Positions 28,700-38,306 of a stretch of 64,000 nt of DNA are shown here, piece by piece; the stretch's first letter is position 1; the number at the start of each line of letters is the position of its first letter. The stretch spans positions 430,875 to 494,874 of the forward strand of contig CAKUVD010000001.1 of assembly GCA_934695325.1 (NCBI GenBank), read 5' to 3'. Origin of the DNA: an uncultured Bacteroidales bacterium (GTDB taxonomy: Bacteria > Bacteroidota > Bacteroidia > Bacteroidales > UBA932). The translations under genes and the position numbers were made by a program. Below the pieces are notes generated by a model. The model made no database searches. It saw only the letters and a program-made list of their open reading frames with translations, and had not been told where the DNA came from.

Positions 28700-31600
28700 A
28701 TGAGACTCAACCTGAAAACGCTGACGGCGGCAGCGCTGATTCCTTTACTGACCGCCTGCAATGACAATCTTGGACTATGCCCTCCGGACTACTGTCTGAT
28801 CCCGGCATTTTCAGCCACATCAGAGATGACTCCGGACACAAAGAACCTGGCCGGAGAATACCGTGACGGTGCATATCCTGTGCTATGGAGCGCCGGGGAC
28901 AGACTCGCTATAACAGGCGATCCGTCTATCGAGGCCGCTTCCTGGTTCTCGACCGCCGATGACAGCACAAGCACCGCGACTTTCAAATACGATGACAGTA
29001 TCACTGGAAATGCCATTCCCTCATATCGGGGCCGTATGTGGCTTGCTTTTTTCCCTGCTGATTCTTATTCATTCGCAGGAGGAGAGCACATTATGCGGCT
29101 CCAGAAAGAGCAGACTTATTCTCCAGACAGTTTCGGTAATGGGGCTATGCCTATGTTTTCGTCATCAGCAGACAGGAATCTCCAGTTCCGCAATCTCTGC
29201 GGCATATTCAGGCTCAGGGTAAGCGCTTTGAATGAACTGACCGATGTAACTGCCATCAATGTCAAGTCATCCTCCCCGATATCCGGAACTCTCATATATT
29301 CACAGGATTCTGATTCTTTCAGATTTAAAGCGTCAGGACAAAGTGAGACGATACGGTTGGTATGTCCTGGAGTTCAGATAAACTCTTCGCCTACAGATTT
29401 CTGTATTGTCCTTCCTTCCGGAACGTATGAAGATTTAACGATTCAACTGATTTCCGGGAACGAAACCAGCAAAGCATTCAGGATGAGCACCCCCCTTCTC
29501 ATAGAGCGGTCTGGTATCACGACTGTTTCTCTGGACCTGTCTCAGTTCACTGAAACAGGAACAGATGACATCGCCAAAGGAGAAGACAACTCGGCAGTGA
29601 CAAAACTCGAATATGAATTCAATGGCCCGGCACCAAATATATGGATAATGCGAAAAAAGATGACTGGCAGCATACATCTCCGCAGCTGGCGAAGCACTGA
29701 GTACAGCAATGGCGATTCTTCTTCTGAAGACGTTCCTTGGAATGCGCTGTTCAGCATTGACGGAGGCGCAAGCTGGACTCCGGAAATTCCGTCATTGTTC
29801 AAAGAATTCACTGTCAGCGGCAACGGCTCGTCAGATGGAGAGACATTGACCTATACGGCGATGCCTGAGAAGACCGGAACCACCTGCATTGTAAGACTCG
29901 TGCAGGAAGTGAGCAGGAAAGAGGTCACTGTCAATTTCTCCTGGAGGAACAACGTAATAGAAGCCACTTATGAAACTCCAACAGAGTACCTGAACCTGTT
30001 CAATATGATAGACGGAAATATAGACTACGTGCTTTCTGACACCGGAAAAGAATTCAAAGTACGGGCTACGGCAGGAGGATTTCTCATCAAGCCTATAGGA
30101 AGCGGACTTCAAAAATTTGTAATCAGCGTCAGAAACGGGTCCAAGACACTGAATGGACTCTTTTCCAATAACAGAAACCTGACTGCGCTCGATTTCTCCA
30201 ATGCGGACTTGAGTGGCATAGAAGATATGTCCAGTCTATGCTACTACGCCAATTCATTGAAAGAGTTCAAGATCAACTTCAGAGAGCAAGATACGAAGAC
30301 ACTCAATAATGTCAGCAAAATGTTCTGCGGTTGCAACAAGCTCGAAGAAATTGACTTGACAGGTATCGACACCGGGAATGTAACGGATATGAGCTCGTGG
30401 TTCGCATTCTGCTCTTCACTGAGAGAACTGGACGTAAGAGACCTCAACACATCCAAAGTCTCAAATATGAACAGCCTGTTCTTGAGTTGTGAATCTCTTG
30501 AGACCCTGGATATTTCTGAATTCAAGACCGATGACGTGAACAATATGGCATTTATGTTCAACAGCTGTTACAGCCTGCAGAGCATCATCGGGATATCTGG
30601 ATTGAACACTTCCAGCGTCACAGACATTCGACGAATGTTTTATGACTGTCGTTCATTGAACTCTCTTGACGTCTCCAGATTCAATACTGGACAATGCCGA
30701 TCCATGGAAGGGATGTTCTATTCCTGCAGAAGACTTACCGAGCTGGACGTCAGCGGGTTTTCCACAGAAAATGTCACGAATATGAGAAATATGTTCTCCG
30801 GATGCACAAGCCTGGAAAGGCTGGATGTATCAAGATTTCGCACTGACAATGTCTCAGATATGTCAATGATGTTCCGTGCCTGCGGCAAGCTGCAAGCCAT
30901 CGATCTGTCAGGATTCTCGTTCAAAAGTCTGAAAAACGCAAGTGAGATGTTCTATAGCGCAGGCATACAGGAAATAGAAATCCCGCATTTCAAGGCGCCG
31001 TTACTGAAAGATGCAAAACGTATGTTTTACCAAAGCGGCGTGAAGAGCATACGCATCTCGGACTTCTGTTGCGGGAGCGGCTGTAAGTTAGACAGGATGT
31101 TCAGCTGCAGCAATCTGAAGAACCTTATGTTGGAGGATTTTGACGCAAGCAATGCGACAAGTATGAACAGTATGTTTATGGAATGTACAGAGCTGGAATC
31201 TCTCGACTTGTCCGGTATGACTACCGGATCCGTCACGGATATGAATTCAATGTTCTTCAACAGCAGCAAGCTAAAGACATTGACAATGGACGGCATAACC
31301 ACTTCCGAAGTCACCGATATGGGTTTTATGTTCACCGGATGCGTTGCTCTCAAACGATTGGACCTCTCATCATTTGACACAAGAAAAGTCACCAAAATGC
31401 CTCTGATGTTCTCGAATTGCGTGTCCCTTGAAGAATTGAACTTATCCAGTTTCCGCACGCCTTCGCTGACGAATATGAGTTCAATGTTCTACAGATGCGT
31501 TTCGCTAAGGAGCATCGACATGTCCAGTTTCAGTACCGAAAATGTACAATTTTTCTCGGAACTGTTCTATAACTGCAGATCATTGACATATCTTGACCTC

Positions 31601-31930
31601 TCTGGCTTTTCAGGAAAAAGCGCAAGAGCGGCGGGCTCAATGTTCAGGGGATGCACCAATATCATCAGCATTGACATAAGAAATATGTGCCTTGAGAATC
31701 TGCTTCCTGAAAAAACGTCAAGTTCGAACATAGATGGAGCGCAGCGTATGTTTGAAGAATGCAGAAGTCTGAAGACTCTATATATGGATCTGACAGGCGA
31801 GGCTGGATACAGTGTATCAAATATGTTCAACCAAGTCACAGGGCCATTGGAACTTTATGTCAAAGACGGCAGAATAGACGAGAAAGTGCGTAAGGAACTT
31901 CCCGCACAATGCTCAATAATTCCTTTATGA
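28700..31930 (+). CDS. Giant lipoprotein with fimbrillin-like head and about 19 BspA-type (DUF285) leucine-rich repeats
   Basis: The protein has 1076 residues; the signal ends in LLTAC (C20). Residues about 40-270 are fimbrillin-like, with YPVLWSAGDRLAI and an RNLCGIFRLRV strand. Residues about 290-430 form a beta module with FSIDGGASW. From about 495 to 1030 there are some 19 units of 23-25 residues with the pattern LDVSxFxTxxVxxMxxMFxxCxxL, the DUF285 repeat of BspA-like adhesins. Units 9-11 and 13 are degenerate. Such repeats bind host proteins or mediate adhesion in several oral and gut bacteria. Position inside a fimbria-like operon suggests a tip adhesin or surface display scaffold (inference). 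Confidence 0.85.
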   Translation: MRLNLKTLTAAALIPLLTACNDNLGLCPPDYCLIPAFSATSEMTPDTKNLAGEYRDGAYPVLWSAGDRLAITGDPSIEAASWFSTADDSTSTATFKYDDSITGNAIPSYRGRMWLAFFPADSYSFAGGEHIMRLQKEQTYSPDSFGNGAMPMFSSSADRNLQFRNLCGIFRLRVSALNELTDVTAINVKSSSPISGTLIYSQDSDSFRFKASGQSETIRLVCPGVQINSSPTDFCIVLPSGTYEDLTIQLISGNETSKAFRMSTPLLIERSGITTVSLDLSQFTETGTDDIAKGEDNSAVTKLEYEFNGPAPNIWIMRKKMTGSIHLRSWRSTEYSNGDSSSEDVPWNALFSIDGGASWTPEIPSLFKEFTVSGNGSSDGETLTYTAMPEKTGTTCIVRLVQEVSRKEVTVNFSWRNNVIEATYETPTEYLNLFNMIDGNIDYVLSDTGKEFKVRATAGGFLIKPIGSGLQKFVISVRNGSKTLNGLFSNNRNLTALDFSNADLSGIEDMSSLCYYANSLKEFKINFREQDTKTLNNVSKMFCGCNKLEEIDLTGIDTGNVTDMSSWFAFCSSLRELDVRDLNTSKVSNMNSLFLSCESLETLDISEFKTDDVNNMAFMFNSCYSLQSIIGISGLNTSSVTDIRRMFYDCRSLNSLDVSRFNTGQCRSMEGMFYSCRRLTELDVSGFSTENVTNMRNMFSGCTSLERLDVSRFRTDNVSDMSMMFRACGKLQAIDLSGFSFKSLKNASEMFYSAGIQEIEIPHFKAPLLKDAKRMFYQSGVKSIRISDFCCGSGCKLDRMFSCSNLKNLMLEDFDASNATSMNSMFMECTELESLDLSGMTTGSVTDMNSMFFNSSKLKTLTMDGITTSEVTDMGFMFTGCVALKRLDLSSFDTRKVTKMPLMFSNCVSLEELNLSSFRTPSLTNMSSMFYRCVSLRSIDMSSFSTENVQFFSELFYNCRSLTYLDLSGFSGKSARAAGSMFRGCTNIISIDIRNMCLENLLPEKTSSSNIDGAQRMFEECRSLKTLYMDLTGEAGYSVSNMFNQVTGPLELYVKDGRIDEKVRKELPAQCSIIPL

Positions 31931-31934
31931 TATT

Positions 31935-33107
31935 ATGGCACGACATTTTTTCATATATATATCAATTCTGCTTCTATGCTCCTGCTCGTCCGTGGATATT
32001 CATACGGAGGCAGAAGATTTCTATGCAGATGTCAAGACGTCTCTTGGAAGCAGAGCTTTTCTTGGAGACGAGAATGACAGAGGAATGTATCCCGTCCTAT
32101 GGGAAGCTGGAGACCGCATCAAGATATTCGACAAAGACGGAGACGGCAGCGTCTACATTACGGATGATGACCAAGTGACTTCAGCGCGGTTTCATTATGA
32201 CCGAACGCTTGGCAAGAGCAACCAACTGAAGACATCAACAGCATATTATGCCGGCTACCCGTCCTCATTATGGACAGGGATAGGACAACTGACATTTCCA
32301 TCCGGGCAACGATTCAGAAGCCACAACATCGGAAGCGGTGCGATGCCTATGCTGTCAATACGGGAAGGCCGTCAGCTGTCATTCTCTGGAATATGCGGGA
32401 TACTGAGACTTTCCGTCACAGGAAAGAAGGACCTTAAAGTGAGCAGAGTAAGAATCTGTTCCAACAGGGATATCGGGGGAATTACAGGCTCTGACCCAAC
32501 CCTTTCAGGGAACATAGAATGGAAAAGCGAAAAGAGAGAGAGTATGACTGCAGGAAGACCTCTCGAGTTAGACTGTTCCGGCAATGAGCCAGAAATCCCG
32601 GAAGACTTCCATATAGTCATCCCGGCATTGACTTTCGACAGGATGGCATTCCAGATATATTGTACCGACGGTAGTGTCTTGACTTATTTTCTCCCAGGAC
32701 GAGTCTCCATCCGAAGGAATACTCTCACGTGCTATACAATTCCGTCGGAGGCCTTCAGTGACGTAATTCCGATTCTGAATGAGGGAGATTCTCTCGTTCC
32801 TCTCACTTCGTTGGAATACATATTGGAGGCCCAAGACTTCGATGCAGATTCCGACACGACAGTAATCACAAGCATCCGCAGAGAAAGTTTCACCGATGGA
32901 ACTGAATATACGCACCCAGTAGAATGCGACATAGTGTTCAGCACGGACGGGGGTGCATCATTCTTTACAGACGCTCCGGAAGTATTACGACTGAAACAGA
33001 CAGACGACGGCTATCTCATAATACACGACATCCTGTCCACGGACTGTATTGTAGAGTTCAAGCAGCGAGTAAGCGGAAAATCATTGCGCATCACCCTTTC
33101 CGGCTGA
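31935..33107 (+). CDS. Fimbrillin-like lipoprotein, repeat-less paralogue of the LRR protein's N-terminal half
   Basis: The protein has 390 residues; the signal ends in LLCSC (C17). It follows the LRR gene by four bases and matches its first 430 residues in order: a MYPVLWEAGDRIKIF segment, RFHYDRTLG, GAMPML, SGICGILRLSV, then VFSTDGGASFFTD and a last KSLRITLSG strand. It stops where the leucine-rich repeats would begin. Its stop lies 27 bases inside the convergent uvrA gene, so the end may have been shaped by loss of a downstream repeat region. Likely a minor subunit of the same structure. Confidence 0.7.
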   Translation: MARHFFIYISILLLCSCSSVDIHTEAEDFYADVKTSLGSRAFLGDENDRGMYPVLWEAGDRIKIFDKDGDGSVYITDDDQVTSARFHYDRTLGKSNQLKTSTAYYAGYPSSLWTGIGQLTFPSGQRFRSHNIGSGAMPMLSIREGRQLSFSGICGILRLSVTGKKDLKVSRVRICSNRDIGGITGSDPTLSGNIEWKSEKRESMTAGRPLELDCSGNEPEIPEDFHIVIPALTFDRMAFQIYCTDGSVLTYFLPGRVSIRRNTLTCYTIPSEAFSDVIPILNEGDSLVPLTSLEYILEAQDFDADSDTTVITSIRRESFTDGTEYTHPVECDIVFSTDGGASFFTDAPEVLRLKQTDDGYLIIHDILSTDCIVEFKQRVSGKSLRITLSG

Positions 33108-35993
33108 CAGGCCACGCAGATACTTGGCCGTGTACGTCTTCCCTGTCGCGGCGAGATCTTCAGGAGTTCCCTCGAATACGACTTCGCCTCCTAAATCACC
33201 GGCGTCAGGCCCCATATCAATAATCCAGTCTGCCGCCCTGATGACATCCATATTGTGCTCAACGACCACTACAGTATGCCCTTTGGCAAGAAGAGCATCG
33301 AATGACTTGAGCAACTTTTCCACGTCAAAGAAATGAAGTCCGGTTGTAGGCTCGTCGAATATGAACATTATCTTCTTCGATTCCTGGCGGTCAGCCGAGT
33401 CATTCATCGACAGGAAATATGCCAGTTTTATACGCTGGCTCTCCCCTCCCGATAGAGTGCTGCTGCTCTGTCCGAGCTTGATGTATGACAGGCCTACATC
33501 TACAAGTGGCTGAAGTTTCCTGGCGATAGTCCTGGCCTCATTATCTTTCTGCGCCCCGAAGAACGCAATCGCTTCTTCCACGCTCATATTCAGGATATCA
33601 TCGATGTTCTTGCCCTGATACTTCACTTCCAGGATTTCAGGTTTGAAGCGCTTGCCTCCGCACGCCTCGCAGACCATCGTGACATCTGCCATAAACTGCA
33701 TCCCTATATGGACAAATCCCTCGCCCTGGCACTCGGAACAACGGCCGCCATCTTGGTTGAACGAGAAATACGACGGAGTGAAGCCATTGACCTTGGCAAA
33801 CTGCTGTTCACTCATCAGTTTGCGAATGTCATCATATACCTTCAGATATGTCACGGCATTGGAACGCGAACTCTTCCCTATCGGGTTCTGATCGACATAC
33901 TCAATAGAGGATATGCGGTCAAGATTCCCAGTAAGTTTCCTGAATGTGCCAGGAAGGTCCCCGGTCTGATTTATATGGCGATATACCGCAGGATACAGGA
34001 TGTCGCCGACCAGAGATGACTTTCCGCTTCCGCTGACACCAGACACGACCGTAAGGACTCCCAGAGGGAACTTCACGCTGATGTCCTTCAGGTTATGCTC
34101 CATCGCTCCTTCCACTCCGACATAATAAGTCCACGTCCTCTTCTCCCTCATAATGCGTGGACGGCGGCCTGTAATATACTGCAAAGTCAATGATTTTTCA
34201 ACGCAGGAGTCCGGCAGTGCGTCTGTGACCTTTCCCTGGAACACGACAGTCCCGCCATTGACTCCGGCAAGAGGTCCCATATCTATCAGCATATCAGCTG
34301 CTCGTATGATTTCCTCATCGTGCTCCACCACCACAACGGTATTGCCGACATCGCGCAGACGCTTGAGCACACCTATAAGCCTGTCAGTATCACGAGGATG
34401 AAGGCCAATGCTCGGTTCATCAAGTATATACATCGACCCCACCAGTGAGCTGCCCAATGCCGTTACAAGATTTATGCGCTGGCTCTCTCCTCCAGAGAGA
34501 GTATTGCAGGCACGGTTAAGCGTCAGATACCCAAGACCCACATCGGAGATGTACTGAAGCCTTGACTTTATCTCATCCACCGCTTTATTCACGACAGTCC
34601 TCTCGTATGCAGTCAGCTTGAGATTCCTGAAGAAATCAAGCAGTTCCGCCGTGTTCATACAAAGCAGCTCATATATATTCTTGCCACCGACTTTCACATA
34701 CAGGGCATCCTTACGCAGCCTGCTTCCCTTGCACTCGTGACACACAGTCCTCCCTGAGAATCTGTTGAGAAGATATTTGTATTGTATCTTATAACGGTTA
34801 GCCTCCACCCATTTGAAAAACTCATTGATTCCGATGAGAGACTCTTCCTCAGTGGCAGCCTTGCGCCCATCCCAGATTATATTCTTCACATCATCAGACA
34901 GGTTGCAGTATGGTTCAAACACCGGTATGCCATACTTCCCGGCCACATTGACCAGATGATCCTTGAACCAACCCATCTTCTCACCTTTCCAACAGGCTAT
35001 GGCTCCGTCATATATGCTTTTCGTCTTGTCCGGCACCACCAGATCCTCACTGACGCCTATTATCTTTCCCAGTCCGCCACATACAGGGCAGGCCCCGAGA
35101 GGGCTGTTGAAACTGAACATATACTCATCAGGCTTGCGGAACGTCATTCCGTCAGCCTCAAACCTCGATATGAAGTTTTTCAGCTCGCCTTCCGCTGAAG
35201 CGGTATCTTGTTTCACGAACATCGACCCGTCCCCCTTGCTGAAACAAGTCGCGATGGAAGAATGAAGTCTGGCGCGCATATCCTCCCACTCGTTATCCGA
35301 CATCTTCGAGCCGTCAAGCTGATACGGGACATCATTTTTCATAGCGGGAAGCTTCAGCCTGTCCACCATAAGAAGGATGCCGGCAGGGAATTCCCCCGTA
35401 TCAGAAGCCTTAAGGACATCATCAATCCTCAGCTGCCCGACGCTCTGAGAGTACAGACGAGAATAGCCTTCCTCTTTCAGAGAAAGAAGCGTCTCCACTT
35501 TGTCTTCTCTTGCATCCCACCCGAGATCAGCAAAGAGATACACGGATGAAGGCTCCTTGCTCGACATAATATATGCCATCACGTCATTCTCGCTATGACA
35601 TTTGACCTCGACGCCGCTCACGGGCGAGAATGTACGGCCTATACGCGCGAAGATGATTCTCAGATAGTCATATATTTCAGTGGCAGTGGCGACAGTGGAG
35701 CGAGGATTCTTGGTATTGACCTTCTGCTCGATGGCGATAGCCGGAGGAATTCCCTCTATAGCCTCGACATCCGGCTTGGACATTCTTCCGAGGAACTGCC
35801 TCGCATAAGAAGACAGGCTCTCGGCGAAACGCCTCTGTCCTTCCGCGAACAAAGTGTCGAAAGCCAGCGATGATTTTCCCGAGCCGGAGATTCCGGTTAT
35901 CACAGTGAACTTGTTTCTCGGCATCTCCACCGTAATGTTCTTCAGGTTGTTCACCTTGGCACCCTTTATTATGATATTTCCGCTGTCAGGCAT
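33081..35993 (-). CDS. uvrA: UvrABC system protein A
   Basis: The protein has 970 residues from the ATG at 35993. A longer frame would begin upstream of the -7 box at 36029-36036, so the later start is preferred. Two ABC ATPase modules are present: P-loops [10 protein letters not shown] and [10 protein letters not shown], and two LSGGESQRI signatures. Zinc-finger cysteine pairs occur in CPVCGG, CHECKG and the CSECQG/CEACGG finger. UvrA dimers find bulky DNA lesions and load UvrB in nucleotide excision repair. The 3' end overlaps the last gene of the fimbria-like operon by 27 bases on the opposite strand. Confidence 0.96.
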   Translation of the reverse strand: MPDSGNIIIKGAKVNNLKNITVEMPRNKFTVITGISGSGKSSLAFDTLFAEGQRRFAESLSSYARQFLGRMSKPDVEAIEGIPPAIAIEQKVNTKNPRSTVATATEIYDYLRIIFARIGRTFSPVSGVEVKCHSENDVMAYIMSSKEPSSVYLFADLGWDAREDKVETLLSLKEEGYSRLYSQSVGQLRIDDVLKASDTGEFPAGILLMVDRLKLPAMKNDVPYQLDGSKMSDNEWEDMRARLHSSIATCFSKGDGSMFVKQDTASAEGELKNFISRFEADGMTFRKPDEYMFSFNSPLGACPVCGGLGKIIGVSEDLVVPDKTKSIYDGAIACWKGEKMGWFKDHLVNVAGKYGIPVFEPYCNLSDDVKNIIWDGRKAATEEESLIGINEFFKWVEANRYKIQYKYLLNRFSGRTVCHECKGSRLRKDALYVKVGGKNIYELLCMNTAELLDFFRNLKLTAYERTVVNKAVDEIKSRLQYISDVGLGYLTLNRACNTLSGGESQRINLVTALGSSLVGSMYILDEPSIGLHPRDTDRLIGVLKRLRDVGNTVVVVEHDEEIIRAADMLIDMGPLAGVNGGTVVFQGKVTDALPDSCVEKSLTLQYITGRRPRIMREKRTWTYYVGVEGAMEHNLKDISVKFPLGVLTVVSGVSGSGKSSLVGDILYPAVYRHINQTGDLPGTFRKLTGNLDRISSIEYVDQNPIGKSSRSNAVTYLKVYDDIRKLMSEQQFAKVNGFTPSYFSFNQDGGRCSECQGEGFVHIGMQFMADVTMVCEACGGKRFKPEILEVKYQGKNIDDILNMSVEEAIAFFGAQKDNEARTIARKLQPLVDVGLSYIKLGQSSSTLSGGESQRIKLAYFLSMNDSADRQESKKIMFIFDEPTTGLHFFDVEKLLKSFDALLAKGHTVVVVEHNMDVIRAADWIIDMGPDAGDLGGEVVFEGTPEDLAATGKTYTAKYLRGLSAGKGDAQ

Positions 35994-36028
35994 ATCCCGT
36001 CGAATTAAGAAGTTGATTAAATATCTTA

Positions 36029-36036
36029 CAAAGATA
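36029..36036 (-). promoter_or_regulatory. -7 element of uvrA
   Basis: TATCTTTG on the minus strand, 35 bases before the chosen ATG. It supports the shorter uvrA start. Confidence 0.55.
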
Positions 36037-36158
36037 ACAATTATTCCCGTATGTCCATCTAATGTATCCAGCACCTAAAAGCGCCATTTTGACAATGTTT
36101 TACTGACATATTTTCCTGATTGCAGACATTTTGTCTACTTTTAGGACTTCCAGCCCAA

Positions 36159-36173
36159 TGGTACGCATATTGC
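36159..36173 (+). promoter_or_regulatory. Sigma-54-type -24/-12 promoter of the small heat-shock gene
   Basis: TGGTACGCATATTGC has GG and GC exactly ten bases apart, as required for RpoN promoters (consensus TGGCACN5TTGC). It has no TAnnTTTG competitor nearby. The palindromes 15-85 bases upstream are in the right place for an enhancer-binding activator. Confidence 0.6.
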
Positions 36174-36311
36174 CATACTCTAAAGCGTTCCGCAATTGAG
36201 GCGGGGCAGGAACGAAGGCCAAAGGCCAGAAGGATTCCAAAAAGATCCGATGACCGAAACCGAGAATCCTTACAAAAAGATTATAAAAATAAAAAATAGG
36301 AGATTTTAATT

Positions 36312-36746
36312 ATGGTACCTTCAAGAAGAATGAATAACCAGAATTGGTTACCAAGCATTTTCAATGATTTCTTTGACAACGAATGGATGGAAAGGTCCAA
36401 TGCAACGGCTCCGGCAATCAATGTATTAGAAAGCGAAAAGAGCTACGACATCGAACTTGCGGCTCCGGGAATGACAAAAGATGACTTCAAGGTAAGCCTC
36501 GACGAGAACGGCGACCTGGTCATCAATATGGAGAAGAAACAGGAAAACAATGGTGAGAAGAAGAATGGACATTACCTCCGTCGCGAATTCTCATACAGCA
36601 AATTCCAGCAGACAATGCTTCTGCCGGACGATGCAGACAAGGAAAAGATCAATGCCCAGGTTGAAAACGGCGTTTTAAAGGTCAATATTCCTAAGTTCGT
36701 CAAAGTTCAGCCTAACGAAGCACATAAGGTTATAGAAGTCAAATAG
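36312..36746 (+). CDS. Small heat-shock protein, Hsp20/alpha-crystallin family
   Basis: The protein has 144 residues. A short N-terminal arm (WLPSIFNDFFDNEW) precedes the alpha-crystallin domain, about residues 35-140, with the landmarks YDIELAAPGMTKDDF, REFSYSKFQQTMLLP and ENGVLKVNIPK. It would bind unfolding proteins in the cytoplasm without ATP and pass them to refolding chaperones. A clear AGGAG sits about ten bases before the ATG, unusual for this genome. It is monocistronic with its own terminator and a sigma-54-type promoter. Confidence 0.93.
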   Translation: MVPSRRMNNQNWLPSIFNDFFDNEWMERSNATAPAINVLESEKSYDIELAAPGMTKDDFKVSLDENGDLVINMEKKQENNGEKKNGHYLRREFSYSKFQQTMLLPDDADKEKINAQVENGVLKVNIPKFVKVQPNEAHKVIEVK

Positions 36747-36770
36747 TTTTGGCTTTCCAAGGCTATAAGA

Positions 36771-36803
36771 AGTCGGACAGAGTATTTCTGTCCGACTTTT
36801 TTT
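36771..36803 (+). terminator. Rho-independent terminator of the small heat-shock gene
   Basis: AGTCGGACAG and CTGTCCGACT form a perfect ten-pair stem with a seven-base loop, followed by a T-run. Confidence 0.93.
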
Positions 36804-36860
36804 GTGCTGATATAGATATCGTTTTATGCGCATTTTTATGAAAATTTTCCACCGAAACCC

Positions 36861-36890
36861 TTGCAAGTTCAGAAAATATACCTAACTTTG
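36861..36890 (+). promoter_or_regulatory. Promoter of tRNA-Asp
   Basis: TTG (36861-36863) and TAACTTTG (36883-36890) are separated by 19 bases, a good -33/-7 pair. The tRNA begins 41 bases downstream. Confidence 0.6.
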
Positions 36891-36931
36891 CATCCGCGTT
36901 TGAGAAAAACATCAAACACAGCGAAACTCCT

Positions 36932-37005
36932 GGTGCGGTAGTTCAGCTGGTTAGAATGCGGGCCTGTCACGCCCGAGGTCGTGGGTTCGAGCCCCATCCG
37001 CACCG
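36932..37005 (+). tRNA. tRNA-Asp (anticodon GTC)
   Basis: A 74-base cloverleaf: acceptor GGTGCGG pairs with CCGCACC, the anticodon loop CTGTCAC carries GTC, and the T-loop is TTCGAGC. The discriminator is G and CCA is not encoded. A terminator follows immediately. Confidence 0.95.
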
Positions 37006-37009
37006 CAGA

Positions 37010-37042
37010 AAGTCTTGCAGATTCATTCTGCGAGGCTTTTTT
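37010..37042 (+). terminator. Terminator of tRNA-Asp
   Basis: AAGTCTTGCAG and CTGCGAGGCTT pair across a seven-base loop and are followed by TTTT. Confidence 0.85.
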
Positions 37043-37118
37043 GTATCAGTCGATTATGGTGGCGGCCCCTTAGGTAATGGCCTAAAATTCCAAGCGAAAC
37101 ATTCATTGACTATCAAGC

Positions 37119-37166
37119 ACTTACAAATCCCAAAATCCACAAGGCAGGGCTTTGGGATTCATAAGT
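37119..37166. repeat. 16-base inverted repeat downstream of tRNA-Asp
   Basis: ACTTACAAATCCCAAA (37119-37134) and TTTGGGATTCATAAGT (37151-37166) pair at 14 of 16 positions around a 16-base spacer. No T-run follows on either strand, so a simple terminator is unlikely. It lies in a 200-base gap between tRNA-Asp and the purC stop that otherwise shows nothing. Confidence 0.6.
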
Positions 37167-37210
37167 CACTAATAATCAACGATAACCTAGTTCAGAAAAC
37201 AGACTGTCTG

Positions 37211-38152
37211 CTATCTCAGTGTCTTCAGATATTCAGCGACATTGCGTTCAATACCTTCAGCAGTGTACTCGCGGCGGACGAACTTCTCTCCGGTTATCTT
37301 TTCATAAAGTTCTATATATCTCTCCTCGATATGAGAGACCACGTCAGGAGTCATCTCAGGAACTTTCTGTCCGGCCTGCCCCTGAAAGCCATTGTCCATA
37401 AGCCACTCCCTGACGAACTCCTTGGACAGTTGCCTCTGCTTCTCGCCCCTGCGCAGACGCTCCTCATAGCCATCCGCATAATAGTAACGCGAAGAATCCG
37501 GCGTATGCACCTCATCCATCAGATAAATCTTTCCATCACGCTTGCCGAACTCATACTTGGTGTCCACAAGAATCAGCCCCATCTTGGCGGCAATCTCCTG
37601 TCCTCTCTTGAATATGGCACGCGTATATTTCTCCAGCATAACATAATCTTCCTCAGGAACAATGCCCTTGGCGATTATCTCATCCCTCGTCACATCCTCA
37701 TCGTGACCCTCCATCGCCTTCGCCGAAGGAGTGATTATCGGTTCAGGAAACGCCTGCCCCTCAACCATACCGTCAGGCAGGGCAACACCGCACAAAGTCC
37801 TCTTGCCAGCCTGGTATTCACGCCACGAATGCCCAGCGAGACAACCACGGATGACCATCTCCACACGATAAGGCTCACACTTGTAGCCGACAGTCACCAT
37901 AGGGTCAGGAGTCGCTATCTTCCAGTTCGGCACAATGTCCGCAGTAGCGTCCAGGAACTTGGCGGCAATCTGATTCAGAACCTGTCCCTTATACGGAATA
38001 CCCTCCGGCAGGACGACATCGAAAGCGGAAATCCTGTCAGAGACCACCATTACCAGATACTTGTCCTCGATATCATACACATCGCGGACCTTCCCTACAT
38101 ACTTGCCGACCTGCCCGGGAAAAGTGAAATCGGTCTTTACAATAGAGTTCAT
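37211..38152 (-). CDS. purC: Phosphoribosylaminoimidazole-succinocarboxamide synthase (SAICAR synthetase)
   Basis: The protein has 313 residues from the ATG at 38152. A longer frame reaching 38224 would start inside the promoter and is rejected. It joins aspartate to CAIR with ATP in purine synthesis. Family segments visible: [51 protein letters not shown], and [20 protein letters not shown]. The length matches the longer bacterial form common in this phylum. The gene stands alone and is divergent from the Mom-like gene. Confidence 0.96.
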   Translation of the reverse strand: MNSIVKTDFTFPGQVGKYVGKVRDVYDIEDKYLVMVVSDRISAFDVVLPEGIPYKGQVLNQIAAKFLDATADIVPNWKIATPDPMVTVGYKCEPYRVEMVIRGCLAGHSWREYQAGKRTLCGVALPDGMVEGQAFPEPIITPSAKAMEGHDEDVTRDEIIAKGIVPEEDYVMLEKYTRAIFKRGQEIAAKMGLILVDTKYEFGKRDGKIYLMDEVHTPDSSRYYYADGYEERLRRGEKQRQLSKEFVREWLMDNGFQGQAGQKVPEMTPDVVSHIEERYIELYEKITGEKFVRREYTAEGIERNVAEYLKTLR

Positions 38153-38222
38153 CGTTTTATATGATTTTGAAACTGTCATTCCATCGCCCGGAGCATCCGG
38201 AGAGACTACGGGCAAGCGGCAC

Positions 38223-38230
38223 AAAGTTAA
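38223..38230 (-). promoter_or_regulatory. -7 element of purC
   Basis: TAACTTTG on the minus strand, about 70 bases upstream of the chosen ATG. No purine-responsive element was recognised in the leader. Confidence 0.55.
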
Positions 38231-38273
38231 TTAATGGCGGCTGAAGAATGAAATAAATCGTCGGATTAATGCT

Positions 38274-38281
38274 ATCTTTGG
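38274..38281 (+). promoter_or_regulatory. -7 element of the Mom-like gene
   Basis: TATCTTTG, 25 bases before the ATG at 38307. Confidence 0.5.
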
Positions 38282-38306
38282 CACGATCGGACGACATACA
38301 TACAGA

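Larger units (their letters stand above)
35994..36311. other. Control region between divergent uvrA and the small heat-shock gene
   Basis: These 318 bases hold the uvrA -7 element, a set of TGACA/TGTC repeats including the perfect palindrome AGACATTTTGTCT (36124-36136), the inverted pair CCTAAAAG (36074-36081) and CTTTTAGG (36138-36145), and a sigma-54-type promoter at 36159-36173. A 130-base leader with an AGGAG ribosome-binding site follows. No open frame of interest is seen. Confidence 0.6.

Noticed and set aside
30190..31790. Possible tandem DNA repeat in the LRR gene
   Set aside because: The repetition is at protein level (DUF285 units); the nucleotide copies have diverged too far for a DNA repeat or easy slippage.
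36956..38164. Open frame of 402 codons on the plus strand
   Set aside because: It begins inside tRNA-Asp and runs antisense to purC, whose protein is fully recognisable.
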